Positions 24,901 to 37,721 of a stretch of 64,000 bases of DNA are shown in pieces. Where the stretch lies: contig JAQFVV010006469.1 of the NCBI GenBank assembly GCA_028023455.1, forward strand, positions 436,001-500,000. Direction: 5' to 3'. A program made the translations under genes and the position numbers. Origin of the DNA: Epiperipatus broadwayi. Its lineage: Eukaryota; Onychophora; Udeonychophora; Euonychophora; Peripatidae. The notes below the pieces were generated by a model that was not told the DNA's origin, searched no databases, and saw only the letters and a program-made list of their open reading frames with translations. How positions within the stretch are numbered: position 1 is the stretch's first letter; each line of letters starts with the position of its first letter.

Positions 24901-25767
24901 AGATTCGAATCTCAGACTAACATCTGAGATCCTTAAATGGTATATGTACATATTTTTATTTGATTTTTTTTTCAAAAGTATAATGAGTTAATCAATAAAA
25001 AATTATAATTCAAGATTTTGAATTTGCAAAATTCGTGTATTTAAATTATATATATATATAAACTATTTATACCATTTAACTTTTAAGAGAATTAATAATT
25101 AACAAATTTTAAAATATCATCTATACAGTTGCAAAGATATTTTATGTATATTGGTTTTTGTTATAGTTGTTGAAGTACATATTATGAAAAAAAAAAACTA
25201 GAGGTAGCAAAGTAATATTTAAGATTGTAACAGAACTTTTGCAAAGTAACAACAATAAACAGAATTTTTGCAAAATAACAATAATAATACAAACAAGAGA
25301 TTTTTCAAGTAGTTGGTCCATAGCTTACTAGCTAATGTTCCAATAGAATATAGATAGAGCTACCTTTAAATATATCACTTAAGAACAAAGCTCTTTATAA
25401 AGAAACATAGGTCACTATGCCTAACTATGGGGAATGAGGTTTGAATGGGTTCTCCTTCTTATTTACCTTCTATCTAAAAATAATTAGATACTCATTTACT
25501 AACCAATATTGAATATTTTTTGGATTTGTTATGAGCCAGTTATCTGAAAGAAAAATGCCAAGGCTGTTAAAAAATGTTAATTTTCATAACCCATATTCAA
25601 ATTTTAAAACACAGAGATAGCAGGTGGAGTGCATTTATTATAGTACCATGGGCTCCTTTCAGTAAAAATAAACAATATATATATATAGTTATTTTAAGCT
25701 TGATTGTGAAGCATTAGTATGTTATGGTTAGAATAAATGAATATCAATGCATTGATTATAAAGTAAA
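21991..25767. other. AT-rich spacer, no recognisable gene
   Basis: It contains a G-run region at 22370-22380 and a possible old hAT-like non-autonomous element (about 22320-22900) that could not be confirmed. There are short AT microsatellites near 25050 and 25677. The open frame 23322-23504 has no family signal. Confidence 0.4.
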
Positions 25768-27071
<1,304 letters not shown>

Positions 27072-27589
27072 TGATGTTACAACTTGATAGGATAGGAAAC
27101 ATAATTGAAAAATAATACAAGGATAAAAATCACAATCTATTAGCAAAATTCAGACAGAAATATTTCTTAAAGGTTAAGTAAACCTTTTAACTAGAAAAAA
27201 CATTCAAAAGAGAGATTTTATTTTTATATTTAAGCTTTTATGTCAAGTAAAGGAAATTTTTAAGAAAATTTGACTATCAATAAAAAATGACAAGTATTGA
27301 CTGCCTCCTATCATGCAAAAAAAACTTGATATATATACGTTAGATAATTGAGTAAATCTTTTTTAAATAAAAATAATATTAAAAGTTACCCATAGTTATC
27401 AATAACTATTGATCTCTTAAGTAACTAACTGTTTGATTTTCAGTCTGCATTTTAATGTAGAGGCAAAGTGGCCAATGAACTTGAAAATTAAACATGCCTA
27501 GATTGAAGATCAGTCATTACTTCTGATATGTGAACATCACAAAGCCTAAGTAAAAAACTATTGAATTATACCTGTGAGGTTTAACTCAG
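27072..27589. other. AT-rich spacer
   Basis: Nothing recognised. Confidence 0.35.
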
Positions 27590-27868
27590 TAGTATGAAAT
27601 AAATTTGAGAGCTGAAGATTTTTGGATAAAAGCCAATCTATCACATTGTGGTTAAGACATCACATGACTTTCCAAACAATAACTATTTAATAATTTATTT
27701 GTTTGTCTTATACAATTTAATGCAGTGTTAGAGTGCATTCAAGAATTGAAGATTCCTGAATTGCATTCATCCTGTTGCTTTTAATACTTAAATGTCACAA
27801 AACCTCCCAAATAACTAACAGTTAAATTATTATTGTTGTTGTTATTATTATTATTATTATTATTATAT
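27590..27868 (+). mobile_element. SINE-like repeat (family H) with (TTA)n tail
   Basis: It shares 'gagagctgaagatt' and 'tgtcacaaaacctcccaaataactaacagtta' with the copy at 61.80-61.89 kb, and ends in a GTT/ATT trinucleotide tail at about 27826-27868. It has no coding capacity. The recurrence plus tandem tail support a SINE; the tRNA-like head is too decayed to identify. Confidence 0.5.
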
Positions 27869-27869
27869 T

Positions 27870-29130
27870 AGTTATAATATACCATAATTAATTCTAAAAA
27901 ACAAAAATAATATATTAGAGTCATTACTTCGTGTATTAAAAATTTTACTTTATTTTGTGATGAGAATTTAAGGACATAAACAAAATACTTTGATTTTTTT
28001 TTAAAATCTTGTAAAAATGCATCTATTATTTTAAAAAATATCACATTAATTCTTGTAGACATATTAAACCTGATTAACAATTTCATCCAAGAAATCATGA
28101 AATCATTTTAACATTTTTGCAAGACTAAGCCATGTTATGTTCATATGGTACAGAATATCTATAAAGTCACATTCAATTTCTTTCAAAAATGTTTTGAATT
28201 GCAGAGATTTAAAGCTCTTCCATGAATAAAATTAAGTACTTTCATTACAACTGATGTAACATGATTCAGTTGTAGAACTCTTTTGCAAAGGATTTCTTGA
28301 TGAATTATACAATGTAAGAAATTTATTTTTTTCCTGGAATAAGATTTTTTCCATCACTTATTTTTTTTAATAATCCAGTGTTTTTTCCTGCCAAACTAGA
28401 AACCAATCAGTTATGATATTGACAATTTTGTCCCACTTTATATTATATTTTTGCAAAGCTTTTTGAAAGGCTATAAATTTTTTTTACCAGTTGTCGTGCT
28501 TTTTGTAGGACATGCAGAATGTAATTCTCCACAATTTCAAATCTATTATTCATACTTTGAATAAAGATTAAAAGTTGAATTGTATTGGTAATGTCACACA
28601 ATTCATTTAAACCCAGTGCATAGTATGTACGATCTTCCAATTTTAATTTTAATTGATCACATAAATTGCTTGAAATATTATCAATGCATCTCACAAGAGT
28701 TCTTCATAAAAGAGTAATTTTTTCAATGGCAGTTTTTTTTATCAGAACATAATAACTCAGCATACCTTTACAAATTCTCCATCAGAAAATGATTTGAATT
28801 GTTTTTGTAACCTTATGAGCAACAATGTAAGTAGCTTTTGTCAAAGCTTTATCAGTATTTGACAGATTTTTCAAAGTATTTTATTGTTTACACAAACCAC
28901 TTTTTAATTTTTCTGATTCATTTTGATTTATTTTGGTGAAAATAGCTTAAATTTGTCAAAATGTTTTGTTGAAAAATGTCTTTTTAAGTTATATTGTTTA
29001 AAAATGGAAATAGCTTCATTACAAACCAAGCAAACAGCTTTATGGTCTATATTTGCAATTAAATATCTGAATGTCCAATTATCATTAAAAAATGCAGTAT
29101 TTAGCATCAGTTTTTATTTTCTTTAATTGG
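27870..29130 (-). pseudogene. Dead hAT transposase, GTF2IRD2/ZBED-like
   Basis: Reading the minus strand downward from about 29100: NDNWTFRYLI, then a BED-like zinc finger CLVCNEAI..YNLKRHFSTKH (about 29055-28985), then FSDGEFVK. The frame 28694-28443 reads RCIDNISSNLCDQLK, LNELCDITNTIQLLIFI and RFEIVEN, matching the family segment LDESTDxxDTAQLLIFI. The catalytic Asp of LDE is Asn here. Next come GKNTGLLKKIS (about 28395) and a decayed LHQL/FMEEL..ISAIQN region. The frame 28098-27868 (ISWMKLLIRFNMSTRI...) follows. Stops and frameshifts show it is inactive. The C-terminal dimerisation domain was not found, perhaps removed by the neighbouring insertions. Confidence 0.75.
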
Positions 29131-29684
29131 CTCATTATATGGGCTATAAATTATATTAAATTAAAAATATTAATAATTAGAAAAGGCATAAACTTACTTA
29201 TAAGATACCATGCAACAATATTATTTTTTCAATAAAAAGTCAATGAATCCCCAAGAAACTACATTTGATCAATGCTAAATAATACATAAGGAAATAAAAC
29301 TCTTTGATCCATGCATAGCATCATCTGGTTAAGTGCACACCACACTGCTGCACAGTAATAATTTATGGCCTATGATTCAACAAATAAGTAAGTGCATGCA
29401 TTTGCTATTTACAGTGCATAGTATTGCAGTGATATAAAATCAACATTACATTACACCCACCACTCCTGTGTCATGCATGTACAAGGGCATCATTGCAACC
29501 CCATCAGAACAATTAATTTTGCCAGCTTTGTTGTCAGTAAACTTTTCATACATATGTTAATGAGGTCATTGTTTCTTTATCTATTGCTGTTAACTATATA
29601 GTGTTGGCAGTATTCTAATCTCTTAATAATTTGTTAGGTATGTATTTTGTCTTTTTCCACAATTACGCAACAGGCTGGATTCAA

Positions 29685-29735
29685 CATCATCACTGCAAAT
29701 GGCCCACAGGCTGGCTATTTCCCACCCCGGTTCTA
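29685..29735 (-). repeat. hAT 5' terminal region
   Basis: On the minus strand the segment reads GAACCGGGGTGGGAAATAGC then CCTGTGGGCCATTTGCAG. This resembles the 'CAGGGGTGGGCAAACTGYGGCCYGYGGGCCA' start of Charlie-type hAT elements, and lies about 600 bp upstream of the transposase fragment in the correct orientation. The exact terminus and the 8-bp duplication were not resolved. Confidence 0.5.
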
Positions 29736-32700
29736 ACTTGATTATTATTAATTCCAGTAATATAACTGAAATTGAGATGATTATGGAAAGGTAATAAAGT
29801 TTATAAATACCAGATCAGATTAATGCTTTTCTATATGTAGAGACATGGTTATCATATGATGGAAATGTTGACCAAAGTATTAAAGAAAAATTTGCAATAG
29901 CTATCAGTTCTTTAATATGGAAAAAAAGTTATTTTTAACATTGGAATTTAAAAAAATGCTTTTGAAGTGTTTTTTTTGAAGTTAGAAAATGAAATGTAAA
30001 AAGATTTGTTGTTTGTGAGTTGTGAATTTGGAGATGTTTAAAAGAATAGGTGATAATGTTAATTTATAAAATTGTAAACTGGAAATGTAGAAGAAAAATT
30101 GGAATGAACATATTCTTAGAAGCAAAAGAACTATAAAGAATATATAAAGGTGAAGCTTCACGTAAGGATTAGAATGATTTAAAAAAAGACCAAAACTTTA
30201 CTTAAAAGTGAAATGACAATTATAGTGTATCAACTTGTGAATTCATTTAGTGTACATATATTACATTTTAGAAAGTATAAAATTAAGTAATTTTTGGAAC
30301 ACAATAAATGTCTGTGCTTTATTATACTGGTAAATCATTTTAACTTTTCTCTGGGTATACTTATATATTTGAATACAAGTATATTATATGTATATATATA
30401 TATGGATATATATATCGGTCTCTGGGTATACTTATATATTTGAATACAAGTATATTATATGTATATTCTTGGAGTTTAGATGTAATTATAGGGGATAGAA
30501 TGGATAGTTGAAGGGTATATTTAAATATATATTGTTAACTTATATTTGGTTCAATCAGAGTTAAGTATTCAATAATACTTTTTTTAAAAAAATCTTAAAA
30601 TCATATAAAGATAACTCTTTGATAAACAAACATTACTATTTTTAAATGGTATGTTAAAATGTATTTGGATAATAATTACTAAAATATCAGTTAATTTATT
30701 TAATAGCTGTTAAAGTTAGAATTTGGTAAGTATTGGGGTAAAGTTTTTTTAAAAGGGATTATTTTTTGTGTTTTTTTAAAAATTACTAAATTGTGATAGA
30801 TTTCATAATTCTTATAATAACTTCCTGATCTGTCTAATATACATGTGTGCAAGTGCATGTGCATGTGAGCATTTTAAAAGAAAGTTTAAAATGGATTATT
30901 TTAATTGTTAAATTATCTTTAAAAATGTTAATTATCTTTAATAAAAAGTAATAAATTTCACAAAAAGTATATTTTAATATTAAAGTAGTTTTAATTATAA
31001 TTCTTGAGATACTCTTAAATAAAATAATGAAAAGTTATTACTTTAAATTAAATAAATAGCTTTATTTAACCATATCAGTGTCAACCTCACCTGCAAATTT
31101 TTGGATTGACTCGAGCGAGTAATATTTTTACTATGATGCCATGTTTGATTTTTTTGTGCAATTAAATTCTTTATACCTATATTACAAAATATATTTATAT
31201 ATTATATTAAAAATATTTAAGCCTTCTAACAATTAAAATAAAAATATAGTTAAAATTAATATTTTAAAATTGTGAAAATAAGTATTTAACTGAAAATCTT
31301 ACTGATAATAAAGGAACACAGTGTTATTGGCTTTCATCTGTTCTAAAAGTGAAAATAACAAAATATTAGATATTAGAATTTTATGTTATTAAAAATGATA
31401 TATTTAGAATTAGTTATCATCAAAGAAACAACAAAAAATTTAAAAGTTATTGTTATTAAAATATTTCACTCATAGTTTTTTTACAAAAAAACGATTTTGT
31501 TTTTAGCCTACTGGTTTTTGTAATGTACTTTCTAAAAGCTATCTTTTTAAAAATGAATTGTTTTCAAAGACAAATCCTGTTAGTGATGTAGTTTTTGGTT
31601 TAGTAATAAGTTTTTTTTACAAAAATATTGCATCATAATCATTAAGAATTACTGAAAATCACATTTTTAGTAGCATTTAGCCACAGGAGAAAAATATCTG
31701 TTTTAGTGAGTTGTAATAAAAGCATTGTAAAACAGTAATAAAGAGCATAGATAATTTTATATGAATTTACTCAAGATATATATTTTATTTGAAGTTAGAT
31801 AAATGCTTATATCAGCAATCATTTATACTATTAGGTTTATTACTTATTGTAACAATTTATTTTATTGATTAAAGTATTGTCATATTCTAAATAAATATTT
31901 TTTATTCATTAAATACATTTGTTTCATTGTCATCACCACATCAATTTATCCAGAAAATCCATTTGATAAAATTATTAAATACTATTGTATGTGAGAGTCA
32001 CTTTATTCATTTTTCATTTAATACCTGCATTATCTAAAATAAGATATTATGTTGTATTGCCTTTATTACAAGTGTGCTCTATGATGTAGTGGGTAGCATA
32101 AAAGTATCCTTTCTGCCTATCACATTATTTTAATTTGCTTCATAGAAGGTTATACATCAGATATTTCGATAAGATTTACATAAGCTATACAAATATACTA
32201 TAAACACATTAAAATGTTTTTGAAAGTATTTTTTATTGCAAATCAAAGATTGTGTTCAGCTACTTGAATACCTTCTATTGTTTTTTTCATTTATTTTAAA
32301 AATGAAGGATAAGATTATAAAAGATAAAAAGAAGATAAGAATATCTTGTGAATAGAACCTCAGTGATTATTTCATTAAATGTTCAGCAAAGTAATTGTTT
32401 CTTGTATCAAGTACGAATAAAACCTGAGATGTAGATAAAATAAAAACCCAATATCTAGAAAAGATAAGGACTGAATATTTGGAAGATAAGAATGTGAGAT
32501 TATATAAAAACATAAGATTTAAATATAATAAGCAACAGAGATTTTATTATTTGTGTTTGTATTATGGTATATTTTGTTTATAAGAGAACTTATACTCTGA
32601 GATATGTAGTAATTCATAGTTATTATGGTACTGGGCTGTATGTTCTAGTATCATTTTGATACATCTTTGTCACTTTTGGATTTGCAGGGTTTATGGTTCT

Positions 32701-32767
32701 TTAGTGCATCTGTTTGGTGGGCACCTGTTAGTTGTATGCTGGTGACTTCTTTCACTTGTTAAAGTTA
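29736..32767. other. AT-rich spacer with a 48-bp duplication at 30.35-30.47 kb
   Basis: The word from TCTCTGGGTATACTTATATA to ATATGTATAT occurs twice, at about 30349-30397 and 30418-30466, separated by an AT run. The flank (CTTGGAGTTTAGATGTAAT, GATAGAATGGATAGTTGAAG) resembles parts of unit A at 12.4-12.8 kb, so this is a remnant of that family. Elsewhere nothing was recognised. Confidence 0.45.
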
Positions 32768-32769
32768 CA

Positions 32770-32841
<72 letters not shown>
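32768..32841. repeat. (TA)n microsatellite
   Basis: About 37 TA dinucleotides with one G interruption near 32794. It lies just 5' of a SINE copy. Confidence 0.95.
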
Positions 32842-32845
<4 letters not shown>

Positions 32846-32861
32846 ATTTAAATTAATTGTT

Positions 32862-32998
32862 GTTGTGATTTATTGCAGTGATAAAAGGACAGACTCTGGA
32901 ATGCAAGATCTCTGAATTGATTCCAATTCTCCCATTTCTCGCACTCAAACTTTTTATGAACTCCTGAGCAATAAAGCCATTTACCTGTTATTATTATT
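32862..32998 (+). mobile_element. SINE family C copy
   Basis: It carries 'ttattgcagtgataaaaggacagactctgga' (A-box side), 'gaattgattccaattct' (B-box-like), and 'gcactcaaactttttatgaactcctgagcaataaagcca', followed by a short (TTA)n tail. Layout is the same as the copies at 15.2, 54.3 and 61.4 kb. tRNA derivation is inferred from the box spacing. Confidence 0.65.
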
Positions 32999-35312
32999 TA
33001 AATTTTAAAAGAAATTAGTTCTTGTGTTAAACTAGAAACAAGGCAACCATAAACCAAACTTATAAAGCAAGCTGAATTACATGACCTAGTAATTAATAAT
33101 ATCCTTTGTCAGATTTATATCAAGCTAAAAGACAGCAAATCAAACATGCTATTATTAATTACTTGATCATGTGGTACAGTTTAAATGATCTTTTAATTGG
33201 TAATTGCCTAGTTACACCATAGCTGAAGTTATTATCTAATTCAAAGACTTTAAACAATTCCTATTATAATTTCTGTTACATTTTAAGTCCATGAAAATCT
33301 TTATTGTAATATAGGTACAAACTGCAATAATAGTAGATTTGTCTGTCATGCCTATGACACCTGGTTTAAATTCAGACAGAATAAACTTAATTTTTTTTTT
33401 TCCAAAATAATTGGGGAACTTTTTTAAGATAATTTCCCGAAAGTCATACCTTGTTAATCTTTCAGTATTGATTGATAAATCGTTGTCTTGCTATTTTCAG
33501 TTACAGATTAAAATAATGATAGGAAGAAAAGCTTAAATTGTTACAACATGGTAATTAGCAACCCCAATGATGCTGCCTTTTCGTTCACTGCTTTTTTAAG
33601 CGGTTCTTTGAAGAAGTCTGTGCTTTGAACTAGACTGTGTAGTGGCTTTTTGCCTACTTAATTTTTACATTAATTTTTGTTTTATTAAAAAAAAAAAAGG
33701 AATCACATGATAATTATAAATGATTTCTTTAGCTAAATAGGACTATATTTTGTACATATTCTTTTTTTCGTTTGTTTTAAAAATTTTTTTTTTTTTAATT
33801 TATCCATTTTTCCTTTATGTTTGTACAATTAATCTTTCTTGCTATTTTATGACAAATGAAGTTATTTGCCACTTGTTTTTATCAATAAAAAATCATCAAG
33901 TTATATTTGATTTGAAGTGAAGTACTTATTCATTTTTACTTGATTAAATTTTGGTATGAAGTAACAAACAGAGATAGTAAAATCACAGCTTGTCAGGTTT
34001 AATAAACAATCCTAGTCTAAAAGAAATGGTGTACTGGCCAGTGAAAACCATTATCGCGACCGTCATTTCCTATTAATTTAAGACAAATCAAAATGATCTC
34101 ATTTAGGAAGATTTATGACGTTAATGATGAGAAAGTAAAATTGGTTGTCTGTTTTTATAAACTTTTTTAAATTTGGTATGTATATGCCGATATATATAAA
34201 TCGTTTGCCGAGATAAGCTATCGCAATTTTTTTAAGATCGTTTCATTCTCGATATCATCATTTTCTTTCAATTTTGCTTTGTTTTTTTTTATATATATAT
34301 ATAATTATTGAACAATTTTATTTTTTTCGTTTTTTTTTCTTGTATATATCATAGTTCTGATTTATTTTTTAAGTTGTTTCAGAATATTATGCTGTATTTT
34401 TTAATTTTTTTTATTTAATAAAATTCTTTCCTCTTAGATTTATTAATTCTTTCCAATATCACGTTAGCTTTTCATATACTCCCTCATCATATGCTTTCAA
34501 GATCCGATTTCTCTATTTTACTCTAGAACCATCTACCGCAAATCCTCAGTGAGTAAGTAATCAATGGCTGCCAGATAATATAATGCTACAATATACACAT
34601 TTCCAGTATAGTTTTTGACTTTCTGCTATCATCATTTTCTAAAATATATACCAACTAACTTAATTTCATATACAAATAGCTATGAAACCAGACAAGTTTA
34701 GGCTATAGAGCATAAGGATTTTTTAAAAAATTTCATGATATTAGGTTGAATACTGTAAAAAAAATAAAGAGTGCTATTAGATATGTAAATGCATTAGTTC
34801 CAACTTTGAATACTAAATCTTCACTGATAAAAATTAAATCAAAATGTGATTTGGGGATATGAACATTATAGCATTATATACATTTGGTGTCCCATTAATT
34901 ACTCTGGCTTATTATAGATAACTTTATAATAGGGTAAAAAGAAGTGCTCTTGACTCTTTCTATTGAACTATCTCTTCTGTTTTTCCCCCACATATACATA
35001 TAATAAAAAATATCTATTATTTTTTATATTTCTTATTTTTATCTCAGGTGTTGCTAAAAAATTAAAGGTTTAGCGTCACAATATTATAATACCTTTTCTA
35101 TTACTGATGAAATTTGTGACATGTTACAATTACATTTGTACTTCAGTCCAAGATGTTTTGAAAATTGGAAGAGAAGCTAAAAGACATCATTATCCATTTG
35201 ATAATGATTGATAAGTAAATATACAGTTAAATGTTAAAGTAATGGTAGAGCAAACGTTACAAAAAATAATGTAGATTGTTTTTTTTTCTAATTCTAAACT
35301 TATTAATATGTA
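32999..35312. other. Spacer including a CpG-retaining, repeat-free stretch (33.5-34.57 kb)
   Basis: 33530-33650 and 34040-34560 are more complex than their surroundings and hold about a dozen CpGs (ATCGCGACCGTC near 34053, TTTGCCGAG, TCTCGATATC, GATCCG, TACCGC). No coding frame is recognisable. It could be regulatory or simply unmethylated unique sequence. Other parts are AT-rich. Confidence 0.35.
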
Positions 35313-35361
35313 ATATAATTTTATTGTTCTTCTTCCTTTTTTTATATATTGATTTCTATAT

Positions 35362-36068
35362 TTACATATCATATCATGTCCAACGTTCTTAAACACTTCA
35401 ACAATACTATTTTTTATATCAAAACTTTATTCTTATAGTTTCAAATGTCCTGCAGTCATTATCAGAATTATAATATCCAAATATATAATTATACAATTAA
35501 TACATTTTATACACTTATTTATATACATAATTAAAAACACAATTAAAATATACATCTTAACCTGATCATTATAAATGATCATTTTCAATTTTATTACTCT
35601 ACTCTTAATTAATTTTACCCACATTTACTTTATATTATTTTATTTTTAAAATATTTTAAAAGCTATTTATTATAATTTTAATTTTTTTAATTTTAAAAAA
35701 CTTTAACTTTATTTTTACTATTTAATACATATTATTTTATTATTATTTTTTTTACTTATATTTTTAATCAACTTCTAAATTTTTCTTATATATTTTATAA
35801 TTAACTATTAACTCTTTTTACATTACAAACTACTCACTTCTGTACAATCCTATTTTTAAAAATCAACTGACAAAAATTTTCAAAATTTTTATAATTGTTT
35901 AACACCTCCCTATATCATCATTTTCTTCATCTTTAATTTTTAACTTTTTTATATTCAAATTATTATTAATAATAATTATTTATAAAATTATGGTCTTTAC
36001 CTCAAAATCCCTATTAAGATTTGATTTTATATTTTAATCAATATTGCCTCTTTAATTTTTCTATCCCT
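35362..36068. repeat. PLE left inverted arm (pLTR)
   Basis: It is the reverse complement of 37003-37709, sharing for example GGCAATATTGATTAAAATAT (reading the minus strand), the AGGGAGGTGTTAAA block, GACTGCAGGAC and TGAAGTGTTTAAGAA. Divergence is modest. It includes the end of the ORF plus 3' UTR in reverse, and a core-mutated hammerhead (CTGATAA on the minus strand). Confidence 0.85.
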
Positions 36069-36129
36069 CCTATTGTTTGTATAATTAATCATGTAATATT
36101 AATAAATTAATAATGATTAATGATTAATA

Positions 36130-37100
36130 ATAGTAATGGTCCAATTTTTATGAAAAGATATGTTGATGATTACTTATTGATTTGTAATAAGAGTCAAAGG
36201 CACATAGATATGTAACTTGAAGAGATTAATAAGTTAGATAAAAATATAAAATTTACAATAGAAAAAGAAAATGAAATAAATTATCATATTTAGATATTTT
36301 GTTAAAGACTTTAGTTATATAAAAATGGTAAATGCAAGATAGAGACATTTATATATAAAAAAATAATACAGATTGTAATATAAGTAATTGGAATTTGAAT
36401 ATAGATATTAAATATAAAATAAGTAGTATAAATTCAAGAATATATAGAGCTTGGAATTATTGCTCAAATGAAGAAAATTATACTAAACATGTAGAATTGA
36501 TAATTAAAGAGTTTAAAGATAATGAATACCCAGAAAAAGTTATAGAAAAAGGTATAAAAAAAATAAAAAGAAAGATTTAATAAAAATAAAGTGATAATAT
36601 GTAGACAAAAATAGATAAGAATAAATATATAGATATTAAAACTTATAATAATAATATTGTAAAAATATGAATAAAATAAAATAACTATTAAAATTAATAA
36701 AATGTTTAATAAAGTAATAAACTTTAAGATAGTAAATAAAATATATATATATATACTTAATATATTAGATAATAAATATGTGAGAAAAGTAGAAAAATGC
36801 ATAAATGAAATATATAAAATTGAATGCAAGTCATGTACATGTAAAAATATAAATATTAATTATATAGGAGAAACAAAGAATTCAATTTATACAAGATTAA
36901 TTCAACATGATTATGATAAGAGATCACCTATTTATTTGCATTCATTAGAAACAGATCATAGGTTTGAGAAAAATAGATCAAAAATGATATTATATAAATA
37001 ATGTAAGAGATAGGAAAATTGAAGAGGCAATATTGATTAAAAATATAAAACAAAATCTTAATAGGGGTAAAGGTCATAATTTTATAAATAATTATTATTA
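36130..37100 (+). pseudogene. PLE coding remnant: RT active site, thumb, GIY-YIG nuclease
   Basis: The RT motif GPIFMKRYVDDYLLI (about 36138-36185) carries an intact YVDD. It is followed by INKLDKNIKFTIEKENEI and an FLDILLK equivalent. The frame 36395-36580 (YRAWNYCSNEENYTKHVELI...NEYPEKVIEKGIKKI) is the RT tail. The frame 36702-37001 ends in a GIY-YIG domain: YKIECKSCTC..INYIGETKNSIYTRLIQH (about 36814-36910). After a frameshift come RKIEEAILIKNIKQNLNRGK (about 37010-37069) and a stop. Reverse transcription and target nicking would have been its functions. Stops between pieces show it is broken. Confidence 0.82.
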
Positions 37101-37709
37101 ATAATAGTTTGAATATATAAAGGTTAAAAAAGTAAAGATGAAAAAATGACGATAGAGGGAGGTGTTAAATAAGCATAAACATTTTGAAAATTTTTGTCAA
37201 TTGTTTTTTTTTTTAAATAGGTTATAAAGAAGTGAGTAATTTGTAATGTAAAAACAGTTAATAGTTAATTATAAAATATATAATAAAAATAAGAAAAGAT
37301 TAGAAGTTGATTAAAAATATAAGTAAAAAGATAATAAAATAATATGTATTAAATAGTAGAATAAAGATAAGGTTTTTTAAAATTAAAAAATTGAAAATTA
37401 TAATAAATAGTTTTTAAATAATTTAAACATAAAATAATATAAAACAAATATAGGTAAAATTAATTAAGAGTAATAAAATGTAAAATGATTATTTATAATG
37501 GTCAGGTTAAGATGTAAGTTTAAATTGTGTTTTTAATTAAGTATATAAATATGTGTATAAAATCTATTAATTATATAACTATATATTTGGATATTGTAGC
37601 TCTGATGATGACTGCAGGGCAGTTGAAACTGTAAGAATAATGTTTTGATATAAAAAATAGTATTGTTGAAGTGTTTAAGAAAGTTGCACATGGACATGGT
37701 ATGATATAC
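37003..37709. repeat. PLE right inverted arm (pLTR) containing hammerhead core
   Basis: It mirrors the left arm, contains the C-terminal codons plus the 3' non-coding region, and carries the better preserved ribozyme motif at 37596-37640. Confidence 0.85.
37596..37640 (+). ncRNA. Hammerhead ribozyme-like motif in PLE arm
   Basis: CTGATGA (37602-37608) is followed by a perfect 5-bp stem II ACTGC/GCAGT (37611-37615, 37619-37623), GAAA (37625-37628) and a minimal stem III ending at GTA (cleavage after 37633). Stem I is weak, with only CT/AG adjacent to the core before mismatches. Hammerheads are established in PLE pseudo-LTRs, so location and core agree. Confidence 0.6.
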
Positions 37710-37721
37710 TATTAATATGTA

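Larger units (their letters stand above)
35313..37709 (+). mobile_element. Penelope-like element with long inverted terminal arms
   Basis: A core coding part (about 36076-37100) is bracketed by inverted arms of ~700 bp. The 12-bp direct repeat TATTAATATGTA flanks it (35301-35312 and 37710-37721), a length usual for PLE target duplications, though the word is AT-rich and could match by chance. PLEs are known for inverted partial pseudo-LTRs like these. The coding part is 5'-truncated (it starts at the RT active-site region) and interrupted by stops, so the copy is dead. Confidence 0.8.

Noticed and set aside
36464-36829. 121-aa minus-strand hydrophobic ORF that looks like a membrane protein
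   Set aside because: Antisense of the PLE coding region; the I/L/F/Y richness follows from AT-rich complement.
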